Shown here piece by piece: positions 28,288 to 38,221 of a DNA stretch of 64,000 bases. Each line of letters starts with the position of its first letter. Position 1 is the first letter of the stretch. Source of the DNA: Methanococcoides alaskense (lineage in GTDB: Archaea > Halobacteriota > Methanosarcinia > Methanosarcinales > Methanosarcinaceae); assembly GCF_027594145.1 (NCBI RefSeq), contig NZ_JAQFFK010000006.1, forward strand, positions 1-64,000. Reading direction: 5' to 3'. The notes below the pieces were generated by a model, which worked only from the letters and a program-made list of their open reading frames with translations, was not told where the DNA came from and did no database searches. A program made the position numbers and the translations under genes.

Positions 28288-28383
28288 AGCACCTTCGGAA
28301 CGAGGGGAAGGGCCTGTGGAGTTGCGTTCGATGGAACGAGCTATGAAGCAGGAAGCTCCATGCGTAAGCGTGGAGTAGTTCAC
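28270..28383 (+). ncRNA. Putative omega RNA scaffold at the tnpB right end
   Basis: The stretch after the last tnpB codons folds into several hairpins, including the terminal CTCCATGC/GCGTGGAG stem. In TnpB systems this position encodes the guide RNA scaffold, with the guide read from flanking DNA just past the right end. Assignment is by position only. Confidence 0.45.
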
Positions 28384-28428
28384 GAATTGGGATTCTATGA
28401 ACTTCCAGTAACTAAGGGATGAACTAAA

Positions 28429-29421
28429 ATGAGATACAAAGTAGGTATTATGGGTGCTACTGGTGCAGTAGGCAGGGAAATCATAGAAGTACTACACGAT
28501 AGGAACTTTCCTGTGGAAGAACTAAGGCTTTTTGCATCAAAGAGAAGTGCAGGCAAGACAATAGAGACTCCTTTTGGAGCTATTACTATTGAAAATGCTG
28601 ATATGGCAGATTATTCACAACTGAATATTGCATTTTTTGCGATAAGTGGTGACTGGAGCAAGGAAAATGCAGATAAGGCAACAAGTGCCGGCTGCTATGT
28701 TATCGATAACAGCAGTGCTTTCAGATACGATGATAAGGTTCCGTTGGTGGTACCCGAGATAAATGCCGATGCGATCGGAGATTCTAAGCTTATTGCCAAC
28801 CCGAACTGCACAACTGCCATTGCAGCGATCCCCTTATACGCACTTCATAAGGAATATGGGTTGAAGAAGGTCATCATCAGCACTTATCAGGCTACCAGCG
28901 GGGCTGGAGCAGCCGGCATGAGTGAATTGACCGAAGAAACGAAGAACTATCTTGAAGGTAAAGAGGTTAAGAACAAGGTCTTCACATATCCTATCGCTTT
29001 CAATACGATACCCCATATTGACAATTTCCAGGAAAACGATTACACCCGTGAGGAAATGAAGGTAGTTTGGGAGACAAGGAAGATATTCTCTGAACCAGAT
29101 ATCCCCATCAGCTGTACCTGTGTAAGGATACCGACCATGAGAGTGCATGGTGAGAGCATTGTCATAGAGACAGAAAGAACGATCGATCCGGTTGATGCAA
29201 AGAAATTATTAGGACAGATCGAAGGCGTTGAATTAAAGGACGATATTGAGAACAATATCTATCCAATGCCATTGAACGCTACTAAAAAGTATGAGGTTGA
29301 GGTTGGCAGAATTAGGCGGAACCTTGTATTTGGAGACCACGGGCTTGAGTTCTTTGTCTGCGGTGACCAGATCCTTAAGGGAGCAGCCTTGAATGCTGTT
29401 CAAATTGCTGAAAATCTCTAA
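28429..29421 (+). CDS. asd: Aspartate-semialdehyde dehydrogenase
   Basis: A 330-residue enzyme reducing aspartyl phosphate to the semialdehyde with NADPH, for lysine, threonine and methionine synthesis. It begins with GIMGATGAVGREI (dinucleotide loop) and has NPNCTT near residue 126 with the active-site Cys; RIPTMRVHGES is the substrate region. The sequence is of the bacterial-type Asd rather than the common archaeal form, by overall pattern. It starts directly after the tnpB element, so its former promoter may have been displaced; GGGATGAACTAAAATG gives a weak ribosome site. Confidence 0.94.
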   Translation: MRYKVGIMGATGAVGREIIEVLHDRNFPVEELRLFASKRSAGKTIETPFGAITIENADMADYSQLNIAFFAISGDWSKENADKATSAGCYVIDNSSAFRYDDKVPLVVPEINADAIGDSKLIANPNCTTAIAAIPLYALHKEYGLKKVIISTYQATSGAGAAGMSELTEETKNYLEGKEVKNKVFTYPIAFNTIPHIDNFQENDYTREEMKVVWETRKIFSEPDIPISCTCVRIPTMRVHGESIVIETERTIDPVDAKKLLGQIEGVELKDDIENNIYPMPLNATKKYEVEVGRIRRNLVFGDHGLEFFVCGDQILKGAALNAVQIAENL

Positions 29422-29448
29422 TAAAAATACTATTTGTATAAAAGGATC

Positions 29449-29483
29449 GAAGGTCATCTGTGACTTTCATCCATTTACTTTTT
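29449..29483 (+). terminator. Terminator after asd
   Basis: GAAGGTCA (29449-29456) pairs with TGACTTTC (29461-29468), with T-rich DNA following. Confidence 0.65.
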
Positions 29484-29536
29484 TGATCTTTAAGCCAACT
29501 ATCCCTCAGTTGACATTGTAATGGCATATTATCGAG

Positions 29537-29610
29537 AGGCAAAAGTCATATGACGAAGTTCTAGAGGGGATAGATAGATTATTTCATAATTGAAATTTTG
29601 ACTTTTGCCT
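29537..29610. repeat. 12-bp inverted repeat element
   Basis: AGGCAAAAGTCA (29537-29548) and TGACTTTTGCCT (29599-29610) are perfect complements 50 bases apart. It could be a small non-autonomous element or a long hairpin. Nothing else is seen between asd and the next IS element. Confidence 0.6.
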
Positions 29611-29684
29611 AAGTTTAATTTGTTTACATTGAATATAAATGTATTCGTGATGAGTATTTTATAATTAAATAAGCAAGAATACCA

Positions 29685-31020
29685 CCCATTTCAATCTCGC
29701 ATCAAATCGAAGATTTAATGGGAGTTTCATTTCTTCGAAAACATCCAGATCAATCTGGAGGTCTTGCAGTGTAATTGCAAGATGAAACAGGTGGATGAAT
29801 TGCGTAAACAGTTGTTTGTTCTTGGTTCTGATATATATTAGTAGTATCAAAACGTATATCACAATATGCGGAAATCCTACAAATTCCGTCTGTACCCAGC
29901 CAAAGAACAGGAGATTGTTCTGGTCAAAACTCTGGACGTATGCAGATACATCTATAACGAGTTTCTTGCGGACAGAAGGAATGCGTATGACAGATGCAAC
30001 CAAGGTTTGACGACATTTGACCAGATAAATCAGGTCAAGTATCTTGAACTCAATACCGAAGTATTCTCACAGGTCAAACAGGATGTTTTGCGAAGACTTG
30101 GAAAATCATTTGATGCTTTTTTCAGAAGGTGTAAAACGGGTGAAACCCCGGGATATCCAAGGTTCAAAGGGAAAGACAGGTAAAACAGTTTCACATATCT
30201 TCAATCGGGTTTCAAGATCGAAGGTACTAAACTGAAATTTTCCAAGATAGGGAATATCAAGATCAAACAGCACCGAGAGATAGAAGGCAAGATCAAGACA
30301 TGTTCCATCAAACGTGAAGGGGATCAATGGTATGCAGTCTTTTCTGTTGACATGGGTGCAAGTCCTGAAAAGATCAACTCTGTTACATCTATAGGAATTG
30401 ATGTCGGGCTTAACTCATGTGTCACGTTGAGCAATGGGGAACAATTCGATTCCCCTATATATTACCGAAAGTCAGAGAGATCTCTTGCAGTTCAACAAAA
30501 GAGACTGAGCAAAAAGAAGAAAGGTTCATCAAACCGTCTTATACAAAAACTCAAAGTTGTTAAGGTTCACAGAAAGATACGTAACCAAAGACTTGATTTT
30601 AACCATAAGTTGAGCAGGGCTCTTGTCGACAGGTTTGACTGGATAGTGTTCGAAGATCTGAGCATCATGAACATGGTTAAGGATCATCATCTTGCAAAAT
30701 CAATACATGATGTTGCATGGGGTCAACTTATCCAGATGGCAAAAAGCAAAGCGGAAAAGGCTGGCAATTTTGTCGAATTGGTTAACCCATTCAACACATC
30801 ACAGGAATGCAGCGGTTGTGGAAACATCGTCAGGAAAGGTCCATCGGTTAGGATTCACAAATGTCCTGAATGTGGGCTTGAACTTGACAGAGATGTTAAT
30901 GCAGCGATCAATATTCTTAATCGATGCACCGTAGGGACTACGGGAAGAGCCTGTGGAGTCATGGATGTTGGTCTGGGCTATGAAGTAGGAAGCCACTCAT
31001 TTTAATGGGTGGTAGTTCAC
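29685..31020 (+). mobile_element. Second IS605-type tnpB element, inactivated
   Basis: Left hairpin arms CCCATT (29685-29690) and AATGGG (29717-29722); right end has CCACTCAT (30993-31000) pairing with ATGGGTGG (31005-31012), then TAGTTCAC, as in the first element. It carries a tnpB with one in-frame stop and no tnpA. Ends are approximate. Confidence 0.7.
29866..31005 (+). pseudogene. tnpB: tnpB with a single in-frame TAA
   Basis: A 379-codon tnpB in one frame throughout. TAA at 30181-30183 stands after FKGKDR where a tyrosine-like codon is expected, and NSFTYLQSGFKIEGTK continues without shift. The second half keeps GIDVGLNSCVTL, VFEDLSIMNM, CSGCG, CPECG and DRDVNAAINI. It is only distantly similar to the first TnpB in this window. 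One point change inactivates it; UAA is not a pyrrolysine codon, so read-through is not expected. Confidence 0.9.
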
Positions 31021-31454
31021 TATAATCCTGCAAAACCTTAATGCTGAATCCCCAAAATTTTAGAAATCTGTTTAAAATTTTGAATATTATTAGCATAGTA
31101 GGTGCGCACATTGTCGCATATCTGGAAATAATATTAAGAAAATGTAGATGAATCTAAAAAATATATAATTAAAAATATGCGAATGATACGCCTTCTTTTA
31201 ATGTATTGACTAAATTCAATAAATATTATTTAATAGCATACTAAATAATTATATATTTGTATAAAATATTAGGTATTTTTAAACACAATGTTTGAGATGT
31301 CCTCGCAATTTATAATAAAGCTTATATATATCGTGGTGCATCCATTCCAAAATCATAGCTATATGCTGTGATACATAAGGATTTAAATATAATAATCGCA
31401 TATCTTAAATTGGGTACTTAATGTACTTTATATATAATTGGTACGGTGATGGAC
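31021..31454. other. AT-rich intergenic region
   Basis: Long AT-rich stretch without a coding frame. TATATATATC near 31322-31331 and TTTATATATAA near 31427-31437 are TATA-like; the latter is close to the next gene, suggesting a very short leader. Confidence 0.4.
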
Positions 31455-31829
31455 ATGATTAGCACTGGTGGAAAGCTATTAGATGACTCTAGCGAAGAGA
31501 TTATCGATTCGTTGAAGAGTTTGGGAATGACACGCAACCTTGCGACTACTGTAGCCTATCTTTCAAATGTGAGCGAATCCTCATCTCAAGAAATAGAGAT
31601 GAAGACTGGACTCCGTCAACCGGAAGTTAGTGTTGCAATGAGGTCAATGCGCGAGCACGATTGGATTTCGGTCCATAATGAAAAGGTTACAGGTAAAGGT
31701 AGACCCACGAAGATCTACACTTTGAAAACACCTTTCAATGATATTGTAAAACATTATGAGGCAAAGGTCCAAGAAGAGAACGATGCAAGAATGCGTATAA
31801 TAGATAAATTAAAGGATCTTGCAAAATAA
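31455..31829 (+). CDS. Winged-helix transcriptional regulator
   Basis: A 124-residue protein. LGMTRNLATTVAYLSNVSESSSQEIEM and then TGLRQPEVSVAMRSMREHDWI form a winged helix of the TrmB/MarR-like kind, with KGRPTKIYTL in the wing and a C-terminal coiled helix for dimerisation. It probably acts as a DNA-binding repressor or activator; targets are unknown. ATG 31455 is chosen because GGTGAT (31445-31450) sits four bases ahead, the same arrangement as for other genes here; GTG 31446 and ATG 31449 overlap that site. Confidence 0.8.
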   Translation: MISTGGKLLDDSSEEIIDSLKSLGMTRNLATTVAYLSNVSESSSQEIEMKTGLRQPEVSVAMRSMREHDWISVHNEKVTGKGRPTKIYTLKTPFNDIVKHYEAKVQEENDARMRIIDKLKDLAK

Positions 31830-31905
31830 AGGATATCCAATAAGGATATCCAACTTTTATTTAAATCATTACTTTTTGGCTAAATCGTATTGATCAGCTT
31901 TGCTT

Positions 31906-32118
31906 TTAGCCGCCGGATATCGCTTTTAAGATGGTGACCGTACCTTCGACAACTATATCGTCGATAGGAACAGCTTTTCCATCATTTAATAAAATAACAA
32001 GTTCCTGATTGATATCCATAATATTCAGAAGGTCCTCATACGTAGAATCATCAGGAACGTTTATCATCTGTCCATCCGGGTTATCAGGAAATATCTTGAC
32101 TTTAATTGTTGTGCTCAA
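31906..32118 (-). CDS. Ubiquitin-like MoaD/ThiS/SAMP family protein
   Basis: A 70-residue beta-grasp protein ending in a diglycine (AISGG), the form needed for adenylation by an E1-like enzyme. It may serve as a sulfur carrier (ThiS or MoaD role) or as a small archaeal modifier. VPDDSTYEDLLNIMDI and VILLNDGKAVP match the ThiS/MoaD fold. It appears to start with TTG overlapping the stop of the 41-residue gene before it (ATTGA), a sign of coupled translation. No E1 gene is adjacent. Confidence 0.85.
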   Translation of the reverse strand: MSTTIKVKIFPDNPDGQMINVPDDSTYEDLLNIMDINQELVILLNDGKAVPIDDIVVEGTVTILKAISGG

Positions 32119-32240
32119 TCTAGTACTTCACCACCCTCTCCCTTGAGATCGTCGAGGTTTTCGTGTATCAATTTATCATCCAAAAGCTCAACCTTTTTTA
32201 CGCCTTTACGTTCAGAATCACGTTTGTTAAATTTAGACAT
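32115..32240 (-). CDS. 41-residue protein coupled to the ubiquitin-like gene
   Basis: ATG at 32240 preceded by GAGGTGAAATGT opens 41 codons: basic start (SKFNKRDSERKGVKK), then an acidic part (ELLDDK, NLDDLKGEGGE). Its stop overlaps the TTG start of the ubiquitin-like gene. The strong ribosome site GAGGTGA supports it. No family is recognised. Confidence 0.65.
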   Translation of the reverse strand: MSKFNKRDSERKGVKKVELLDDKLIHENLDDLKGEGGEVLD

Positions 32241-32382
32241 ACATTTCACCTCAGTAAATAAGTTGTATCGTATAGTAATTAATCTTTTCTAACCCCCGGA
32301 CCCATCGAACTACTTTTAATACTAATTAAAATAAGGCACTTGCAAGTAATCTTTAAGTTATATTAGACCCGAACTGACAACT

Positions 32383-33036
32383 ATGTTCAACACATTGATC
32401 TTCGACGCAGATGGCGTCCTTGTGAACTCTATGCTATTTCATGCTGATGCATGGATACAGACCTTCTCTGAAGTTGGCATCGATGTGGTCAGGCAGGAGA
32501 TCTATGATATAGAAGGTTCAAACTTTGTAGGAGTTATCGAGCTTGTTTTTAAAAAGGCAGGAAGAGAAACAACTACTGAACTGATAGAAAAATTACGTAT
32601 GAGAAAGCGTGAACTTTTCTTCCGATATGAAAAGGTAACTGCTTTCGAGGGTATGTATGATTTCCTAAAAGAAAAAAAGGACAAGTACAATTTGGCTGTT
32701 GTTTCAGGTTCTGACCGACCCATAATCGATAAAATGTTCAATAAACTCTATCCTGACATATTCGACCTGCTGATCTCAGGTGCTGACGTCACCCATGGAA
32801 AGCCTCACCCTGAACCTTATCTTAAGGCTGTGGAAAATTTTGGCGTAGAGAAAGAAAAATGTCTTGTTATCGAGAATGCGCCACTGGGAGTAGAATCCGC
32901 AAAGAACGCAGGCCTTTATTGCGTTGCTGTATCAACCCACGTTGACCCAAAAAAACTTGAAAAGGCAGATAAGGTCTTTAATGATCACAGTGAACTTCTG
33001 GAATTCCTAAAAGAGCTGGATATCAAAAAAGAATGA
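32383..33036 (+). CDS. HAD-family hydrolase
   Basis: A 217-residue haloacid dehalogenase-type phosphatase. The nucleophile motif is FDADGVLVNS, motif II is VVSGSDR, the lysine lies in GKPHPEPYL, and motif IV reads CLVIENAPLGVESAKNAG. The cap and signature resemble phosphoglycolate phosphatase or beta-phosphoglucomutase. Substrate cannot be fixed. It is divergent from the 41-residue gene and convergent with aCPSF1. Confidence 0.9.
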   Translation: MFNTLIFDADGVLVNSMLFHADAWIQTFSEVGIDVVRQEIYDIEGSNFVGVIELVFKKAGRETTTELIEKLRMRKRELFFRYEKVTAFEGMYDFLKEKKDKYNLAVVSGSDRPIIDKMFNKLYPDIFDLLISGADVTHGKPHPEPYLKAVENFGVEKEKCLVIENAPLGVESAKNAGLYCVAVSTHVDPKKLEKADKVFNDHSELLEFLKELDIKKE

Positions 33037-33041
33037 AAGGT

Positions 33042-33058
33042 GGTGTGGATATCACACC
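33042..33058. terminator. Hairpin between convergent genes
   Basis: GGTGTG (33042-33047) pairs with CACACC (33053-33058), lying between the HAD gene and the end of the aCPSF1 gene. Confidence 0.45.
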
Positions 33059-34962
33059 AGCCTTATAGTTTCAAGGTTTGTAAGTGCCCGGGTCTCCAGA
33101 CGATATTTTTTATGCAATGAACTTGCAAGATCGATGCATGAGCGTTCATCACCATGCTCAGTGAAAACACGTTCTGGTTGTGGTTTCATCTTCTTGAAGT
33201 ATTCCATTAACTGTTTTCGATCAGAGTGACCGGAGAAACCATCAACTACCTCAACGCCCATATTCATCTTTACAACCTCAGTTCCGTTCTTGGATGAAAC
33301 AGGTATCTCTTTCCAGCCTTTCTGGATACGTCTTCCAAGGGTACCATCTGCCTGATAACCGACAAAAACAAGCGTGTTGTTAGGGTCAGGTGCAAAAGCC
33401 TTGAAATACTCCATAACAGGTCCTGCGTTCATCATACCGGAGGTAGAGAGGATCACACATGGATGCGGGTCTTCTATGATCTTCTTTCTAAGCTCGTTCG
33501 AATCTACCGGTTTGAAGCATTCTGCAAGGAACGGGTTCTGGCCTTTCTGGAATATGAGCTTCCTTAGGTTATTGTTCAAATATTCCGGATATGTCGCATG
33601 GATCGCCGTTGCTTCCCAGATCATACCATCGAGATAGACAGGAACATCATCGATGATCCCTCTCCTGATAGCATCTTCAAGAACTATCATAACCTCTTGG
33701 CTTCTTCCCACAGCAAAGGCAGGGATCAGCACGATACCTTTGTTATCCAGAGTACTCTTTATGATCTGCTGAAGGTTCTTCTCGGCTTCCTTTAGTGATG
33801 GCTGTACTGCCGAGGAAGCACCGTATGTAGATTCGGTTATTACGGTCTCGACACGCGGGAACTTGTTCACTGCAGGATCGAAAAGCCTGGTAGGGCCATA
33901 TTTGTAATCACCAGTGACAACTACGTTATGTAATCCGTCACCGATATGGAAATGTGATATTGCGGAACCGATAATGTGTCCTGCATTATGGAATGTCAGC
34001 TTGACATCAGGAGCAATGTCTGTAACTTCTTCATAATCAAGTGCAATAGTATGTTTGAGTGCATCACGCACATTTGTGGATTCGTACGGAGGCTTCTTAC
34101 CCTCCTTTGCAGCAACATCGATGAAATCAAGCTGCAAAAGTGTCATTATATCCCTTGTAGGGGATGTACAATAGATAGGACCTTCGTATCCGTATTTGTA
34201 AAGTAGCGGAACAAGTCCCTGATGGTCAAGGTGTGCATGTGTGATCACAACAGCATCTATCTGGTTAAGTGGCTGGACTTCCGGCAGATAGAGGTATGGT
34301 GTCATATTATCATCAGAACCAACGTTCACACCACAATCGATCATTATCTTGGATTCCGGCGTTGATAATAGGAAACAGCTTCTACCAACCTCTTTACATC
34401 CGCCAAGAGAGGTCACCCTGACCCAGTGGTCCTTGGAAGTACATTCCCTGTGAATGTTACGGCCTACAGCCTTGAGTATTTCCTTCCTATCCTTATGATT
34501 GGTACGCATGAACTCTCTGATGTTCTTCACGGTCCTTGATTTAATTGGAGGTGTACGAACCACTTTAGGGGTCCAACCGATCTTTTTCGTGATCTCACGG
34601 AGAGTCTCACCATGCTTACCTATTACCAAACCCGGTTTTTCCGCTTCGATAACAACTTCCCCTACATCAGGATCAAAATGGAAATTTGATAGAACAGCAT
34701 CTTTTGGAACGGTATCCTTTATCTTCCCAATAGCTTCTTCGGGAGATACCAATACTTTAGGATCCGGACGAACAACGATCCTTGTACGTAGGGTTTTCGC
34801 GAGAGTTCTCACGATCTGGCCATTGTCTGCAAAGTCCTTTGGATCCTCAGTATAAACAACGAGTTGCGGTCCTTCAAATTCAACACTGGTTATAGTTGTG
34901 TTGTCTGGGACCTTTTCTTCAATTTTCTTTTTCAGATCCGCTAATACGTCTTCTATTGCCAT
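33052..34962 (-). CDS. Beta-CASP ribonuclease aCPSF1 (FttA)
   Basis: A 636-residue protein with two KH-like RNA-binding domains in the first 140 residues ([15 protein letters not shown]), then a metallo-beta-lactamase core with THAHLDHQG and a beta-CASP region ([27 protein letters not shown]). This archaeal homologue of CPSF73 cleaves transcripts at their 3' ends and acts as the archaeal termination factor. Essential housekeeping gene. Length fits the family (about 635). The proteasome beta gene lies about 100 bases upstream on the same strand. Confidence 0.96.
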   Translation of the reverse strand: MAIEDVLADLKKKIEEKVPDNTTITSVEFEGPQLVVYTEDPKDFADNGQIVRTLAKTLRTRIVVRPDPKVLVSPEEAIGKIKDTVPKDAVLSNFHFDPDVGEVVIEAEKPGLVIGKHGETLREITKKIGWTPKVVRTPPIKSRTVKNIREFMRTNHKDRKEILKAVGRNIHRECTSKDHWVRVTSLGGCKEVGRSCFLLSTPESKIMIDCGVNVGSDDNMTPYLYLPEVQPLNQIDAVVITHAHLDHQGLVPLLYKYGYEGPIYCTSPTRDIMTLLQLDFIDVAAKEGKKPPYESTNVRDALKHTIALDYEEVTDIAPDVKLTFHNAGHIIGSAISHFHIGDGLHNVVVTGDYKYGPTRLFDPAVNKFPRVETVITESTYGASSAVQPSLKEAEKNLQQIIKSTLDNKGIVLIPAFAVGRSQEVMIVLEDAIRRGIIDDVPVYLDGMIWEATAIHATYPEYLNNNLRKLIFQKGQNPFLAECFKPVDSNELRKKIIEDPHPCVILSTSGMMNAGPVMEYFKAFAPDPNNTLVFVGYQADGTLGRRIQKGWKEIPVSSKNGTEVVKMNMGVEVVDGFSGHSDRKQLMEYFKKMKPQPERVFTEHGDERSCIDLASSLHKKYRLETRALTNLETIRLV

Positions 34963-35064
34963 TAAACAGCCTTCCTATTTCAAAAAAGTTAAAAAAATAT
35001 TATAGTATATTAAAAAAATGTGTGAATTGGACCATAACTCGAAAGAGCAATGGTCCTTTTAAGA

Positions 35065-35697
35065 TCAGTTCAATAGTTCACGCTTTTTCATAACCTCTTC
35101 AGGGTCTAGTCTTTCATAATTGTCCTTTGTGATCACAACAACATCAATGTTTTCGCCTGATGCTGAATCTCTCTTCATAGCATTGTGAAGAGCACGGATA
35201 GCAAGATCAACGCCTTCCACTACGGTCATATCCTCAGTGTAGCGGTCTTCAAGAACACCGTAAGCCATTGGAGAACCGGAACCTGTTGAAACTGCCCTTG
35301 TCTCCTCGATACTGCCTCCGAGAGCATCGAGAGAATAGATAGCAGGACCGTTCTTATCAACGCCACCAATAAGCAACTGGACCATAAGTGGATAATATCT
35401 CTGACCGCTAAGCATATTCGAAAGAAGAGTGGTAATACCTTTGATAGTTACCGATTCCTGCCTGCGCATCTTAAAAAGCTTGGATTCCACACTTATAATA
35501 CGTACAATCTGCTGAGCATCACCTACAGAACCCGCAGTTGTCATTCCAACCATATCATCTATTTGATAGATCTTCTTTGCGGTCTTACTTGCAATAAAGT
35601 GACCCATGGTTGCCCTCTGTTCAGTAGCAAGAACTACACCATCTGTGCAGACTATACCTACAGTAGTTGTACCTTTTAAATGCTTATCATTATCCAT
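35065..35697 (-). CDS. psmB: Proteasome subunit beta
   Basis: A 210-residue N-terminal nucleophile hydrolase. The propeptide of nine residues ends HLKG before TTTVGIVC; Thr10 becomes the active nucleophile after autocleavage. Lys, Asp and SGSP-type residues are in place ([19 protein letters not shown]). It forms the inner rings of the 20S proteasome. It is transcribed toward aCPSF1, and may share an operon. Confidence 0.96.
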   Translation of the reverse strand: MDNDKHLKGTTTVGIVCTDGVVLATEQRATMGHFIASKTAKKIYQIDDMVGMTTAGSVGDAQQIVRIISVESKLFKMRRQESVTIKGITTLLSNMLSGQRYYPLMVQLLIGGVDKNGPAIYSLDALGGSIEETRAVSTGSGSPMAYGVLEDRYTEDMTVVEGVDLAIRALHNAMKRDSASGENIDVVVITKDNYERLDPEEVMKKRELLN

Positions 35698-35827
35698 TAA
35701 TTATACCTCATAGCAAAAAACGAGAAAATCAATAGGTAAAAATGTGTTTTGCTTCCCGCAATACAAACCCTCTTTGGGTTTTTTATTATATAACTGTTTC
35801 CATCCATATACACAGTACTACATAAGA

Positions 35828-36334
35828 TCAATAAGAACCAAGCTCATCAGCAAGAGCCTGCACCCTTTGGATAGCTTCCTCGCCCATACCCCTGTCACGC
35901 ATTCGCTGAATACATCTTTCAAGCGGAACACGCTCATCACTCATTACAAGATTATCCGCATGGGCTACGATCTTCTCTTCGGTACTTATTGGAAGATGAT
36001 CAACTTCTGGAAGGCCCATGGCTTTTGCTTCCTCAGAAGTTATGCCTGCACCGATATGATTTCTTATGATATGGATGATACGAGGGTCAAGACCAAGCCC
36101 TTCCCCAATTGAAGCACCTTCAATAGCATGCCTTATGTCATGTGTGCGTGACCTTCCGATATCATGCAGAAGAGCACCCACTTCAACAAGCTGGACATCG
36201 ACCTTATGCCCTTTTTTTTGAAAATCGCGTGCAATGTTCACAGCAATCTCTGATACGACCTGACAGTGCCGAATAACGTTGTCTGCACAACCTTCATCTT
36301 TAAGCAATTTTAGTGCATCAAAAGCTGATAGCAT
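35828..36334 (-). CDS. HD-domain phosphohydrolase, TIGR00295-like
   Basis: A 168-residue HD-superfamily protein. Metal ligands are seen in HCQVVSEIA, LLHDIGRSRTHDIRHAIEG and later HADNLVM. Archaeal members of this small family are predicted metal-dependent phosphohydrolases of unknown substrate. It begins two bases after the TFE stop, so both likely share an operon. Confidence 0.88.
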   Translation of the reverse strand: MLSAFDALKLLKDEGCADNVIRHCQVVSEIAVNIARDFQKKGHKVDVQLVEVGALLHDIGRSRTHDIRHAIEGASIGEGLGLDPRIIHIIRNHIGAGITSEEAKAMGLPEVDHLPISTEEKIVAHADNLVMSDERVPLERCIQRMRDRGMGEEAIQRVQALADELGSY

Positions 36335-36336
36335 CT

Positions 36337-36843
36337 TTAGCTGCTCGCTTCAAGCGCATCGAGCCTATCACGCAGCTTTTTAACCGTTTTTGAATTGTCT
36401 TCGAACATCATGTCCTCACCGCAAACCGGACACATGAACTCACTCTTGCTGGCTTCTTTGAACTCGAACCTTACACAACCTTCCGGACATGTGTAGAATA
36501 CACTATCAACCTCAAAATTATATCTCATTTCAAGGTTCTTGACAATCCTTTTCTTTTCCTTCACCAGATGTGATTCAATATCACTAAGATCCAACTGCCA
36601 GAGGTAAGTAAGCCATCCACTGCTGGAATCCCTTTCCCTCCTGCAAACGGCAAGATTGTTCTCATTCATAATGAAAAGGGTCCTTCTGACGATATTGAGC
36701 ATTACACCAGAGGCTTCAGCGATCTGTTCATCGGTGACCTCACCTTCCGGCATATTCTCTATCATCTCTATCCCCTCTTCACCTATCAATTGCAGTAGAT
36801 AGCCCCGGACGACTGGATCATTTGAATCTGTCACTAATATCAC
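36337..36843 (-). CDS. tfe: Transcription factor E
   Basis: A 168-residue archaeal homologue of TFIIE alpha. The N-terminal winged helix covers about residues 1-100 (SGVMLNIVRRTLFIM; GWLTYLWQLD), then a zinc ribbon with CPEGC and CPVCG near residues 118-145, and a coiled tail. TFE helps RNA polymerase open promoters together with TBP and TFB. First gene of a pair with the HD protein. Confidence 0.95.
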   Translation of the reverse strand: MILVTDSNDPVVRGYLLQLIGEEGIEMIENMPEGEVTDEQIAEASGVMLNIVRRTLFIMNENNLAVCRRERDSSSGWLTYLWQLDLSDIESHLVKEKKRIVKNLEMRYNFEVDSVFYTCPEGCVRFEFKEASKSEFMCPVCGEDMMFEDNSKTVKKLRDRLDALEASS

Positions 36844-37052
36844 CTTGTAAATAAGATAGCATGAATAGATAAATACGTTAAGATTAGGTTTCTTAGGTAT
36901 TTTGTTATTTATAGCTAATCCACAAAAACACAGATAAGTGTTTTTTTAGCCAATTTTTGTATAAATATTATCTGGCAGCTTCGTAACAAAATCCAACTTT
37001 ATTTAATTTATAGTCTGATCATTTGCCTTTAAAGCTTGATAGCATAAGCAGT

Positions 37053-38198
37053 TCACTTAAATATATCCTTTAAAATACTACGCATTTCGAGTGTATTTCC
37101 CACGACATCTTCACGCGTACCACCACTGCAAAGAATAGAGGTCAGAGGATCATCCGGGAGGGCATCATAACCCGCAGTGGGAATATCAGCAATAGACATG
37201 TCCTTTATCTTATCACATATCGGCTCATTGATGCTAACTGCACTATCAGCATACATGACCGCCCTTATTGCATATTTTAGAATATCAGGCGTACCTGTGG
37301 GAAGGATGCCATCGAAGGACTTGACATGCATATCAAAAATATTAATACCGGTTGCCATTTCCACTGAATCAAGACTTCCCTGGAACCTTGCGTTCAGCTC
37401 TATCACGAACGGACCTTTATCCGTCAGCAAGAAATCCACCCCATTCGACCCAATCAGTCCAAAGTTCTCTGCTATCTTTTCCGAGATCTCATACATCTGA
37501 CCGGTATAAGGTGTCCTGTAAGGTGTGATATTCCCGCAATATGAGAACGGCAGACTGGAAAGCCAGGGTACGCCTATGAGCTGCTCATTGGCTGCGATAG
37601 GAACTGAGTTCGTCCCATTGGCAATAAGCGAAACACTTGCAGGAAATCCAGAAAGGAATTCCTGTACCATAATATCAGCGATGTCCAGTGTTGGGTCAAT
37701 AAGAGGTAATTCTTCAAGAGCGCTGTTCAATTCCGATTCGTTCTGAACTACCCTATTCAACCTTCCCCCACCTGCACATTTTGGCTTGACCATTAGAGGA
37801 TATCCAATATCTTCCGCTTCATCGACAATACCGGAGACCGGATGCGGTATCCCCATAGACTCCATCTCTTTTGCAAAGGAAGATTTGTCAGATACCTGTT
37901 TCATAACAGCAGGAGCATTGTTCAATATACTGCAGGAAAGACCGGAAAGGTCAAGTTCTTCAAAGCCTGACCCCAGAACAATAGCATCAGGAAAGGCATC
38001 GAAACTATCGATAAGTTCGATAATGACCTTCCCATCGATATTTTTTATGTCGATACCATCACATGTTAGAAGTGCTCTGGAATCGACTGTATTCTCCTGA
38101 AGGTCCTTATCACAGAATGCATCGATGGCATAGACATTATAACCTGCCTTAGATGCTGAACAAGCAATATTTCGGCTGCTATATCCGATAATAAGCAC
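37053..38198 (-). CDS. ATP-grasp carboligase-like protein
   Basis: A 381-residue ATP-grasp enzyme. The start MLIIGYSSRNIACSASKAGY resembles a Rossmann pre-domain; ATP-binding features are YPLMVKPKCAGGGRLNR and the metal-binding ELNARFQGSLD. It fits COG2232, predicted ATP-dependent carboligases of archaea without a firmly known role. The start is GTG at 38198 with TGGAGA a few bases before it. NMD3 is immediately upstream on the same strand, 23 bases away. Confidence 0.82.
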   Translation of the reverse strand: MLIIGYSSRNIACSASKAGYNVYAIDAFCDKDLQENTVDSRALLTCDGIDIKNIDGKVIIELIDSFDAFPDAIVLGSGFEELDLSGLSCSILNNAPAVMKQVSDKSSFAKEMESMGIPHPVSGIVDEAEDIGYPLMVKPKCAGGGRLNRVVQNESELNSALEELPLIDPTLDIADIMVQEFLSGFPASVSLIANGTNSVPIAANEQLIGVPWLSSLPFSYCGNITPYRTPYTGQMYEISEKIAENFGLIGSNGVDFLLTDKGPFVIELNARFQGSLDSVEMATGINIFDMHVKSFDGILPTGTPDILKYAIRAVMYADSAVSINEPICDKIKDMSIADIPTAGYDALPDDPLTSILCSGGTREDVVGNTLEMRSILKDIFK

Positions 38199-38221
38199 AT
38201 TCTCCAGAAACGGACACCACC

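Larger units (their letters stand above)
27060..28383 (+). mobile_element. IS605-type element carrying tnpB only
   Basis: A left-end hairpin (about 27074-27095, CCCCTT/AAGG-GGGG) precedes tnpB, and the right end shows CTCCATGC-GTAA-GCGTGGAG (28356-28375) followed by TAGTTCAC. The second tnpB element in this window ends with the same hairpin layout and TAGTTCAC. There is no tnpA, so movement would need one in trans. End points are approximate. Confidence 0.75.

Noticed and set aside
30181-30183. Recoding of the stop in the second tnpB
   Set aside because: It is TAA, not the pyrrolysine codon, and the element is likely dead.
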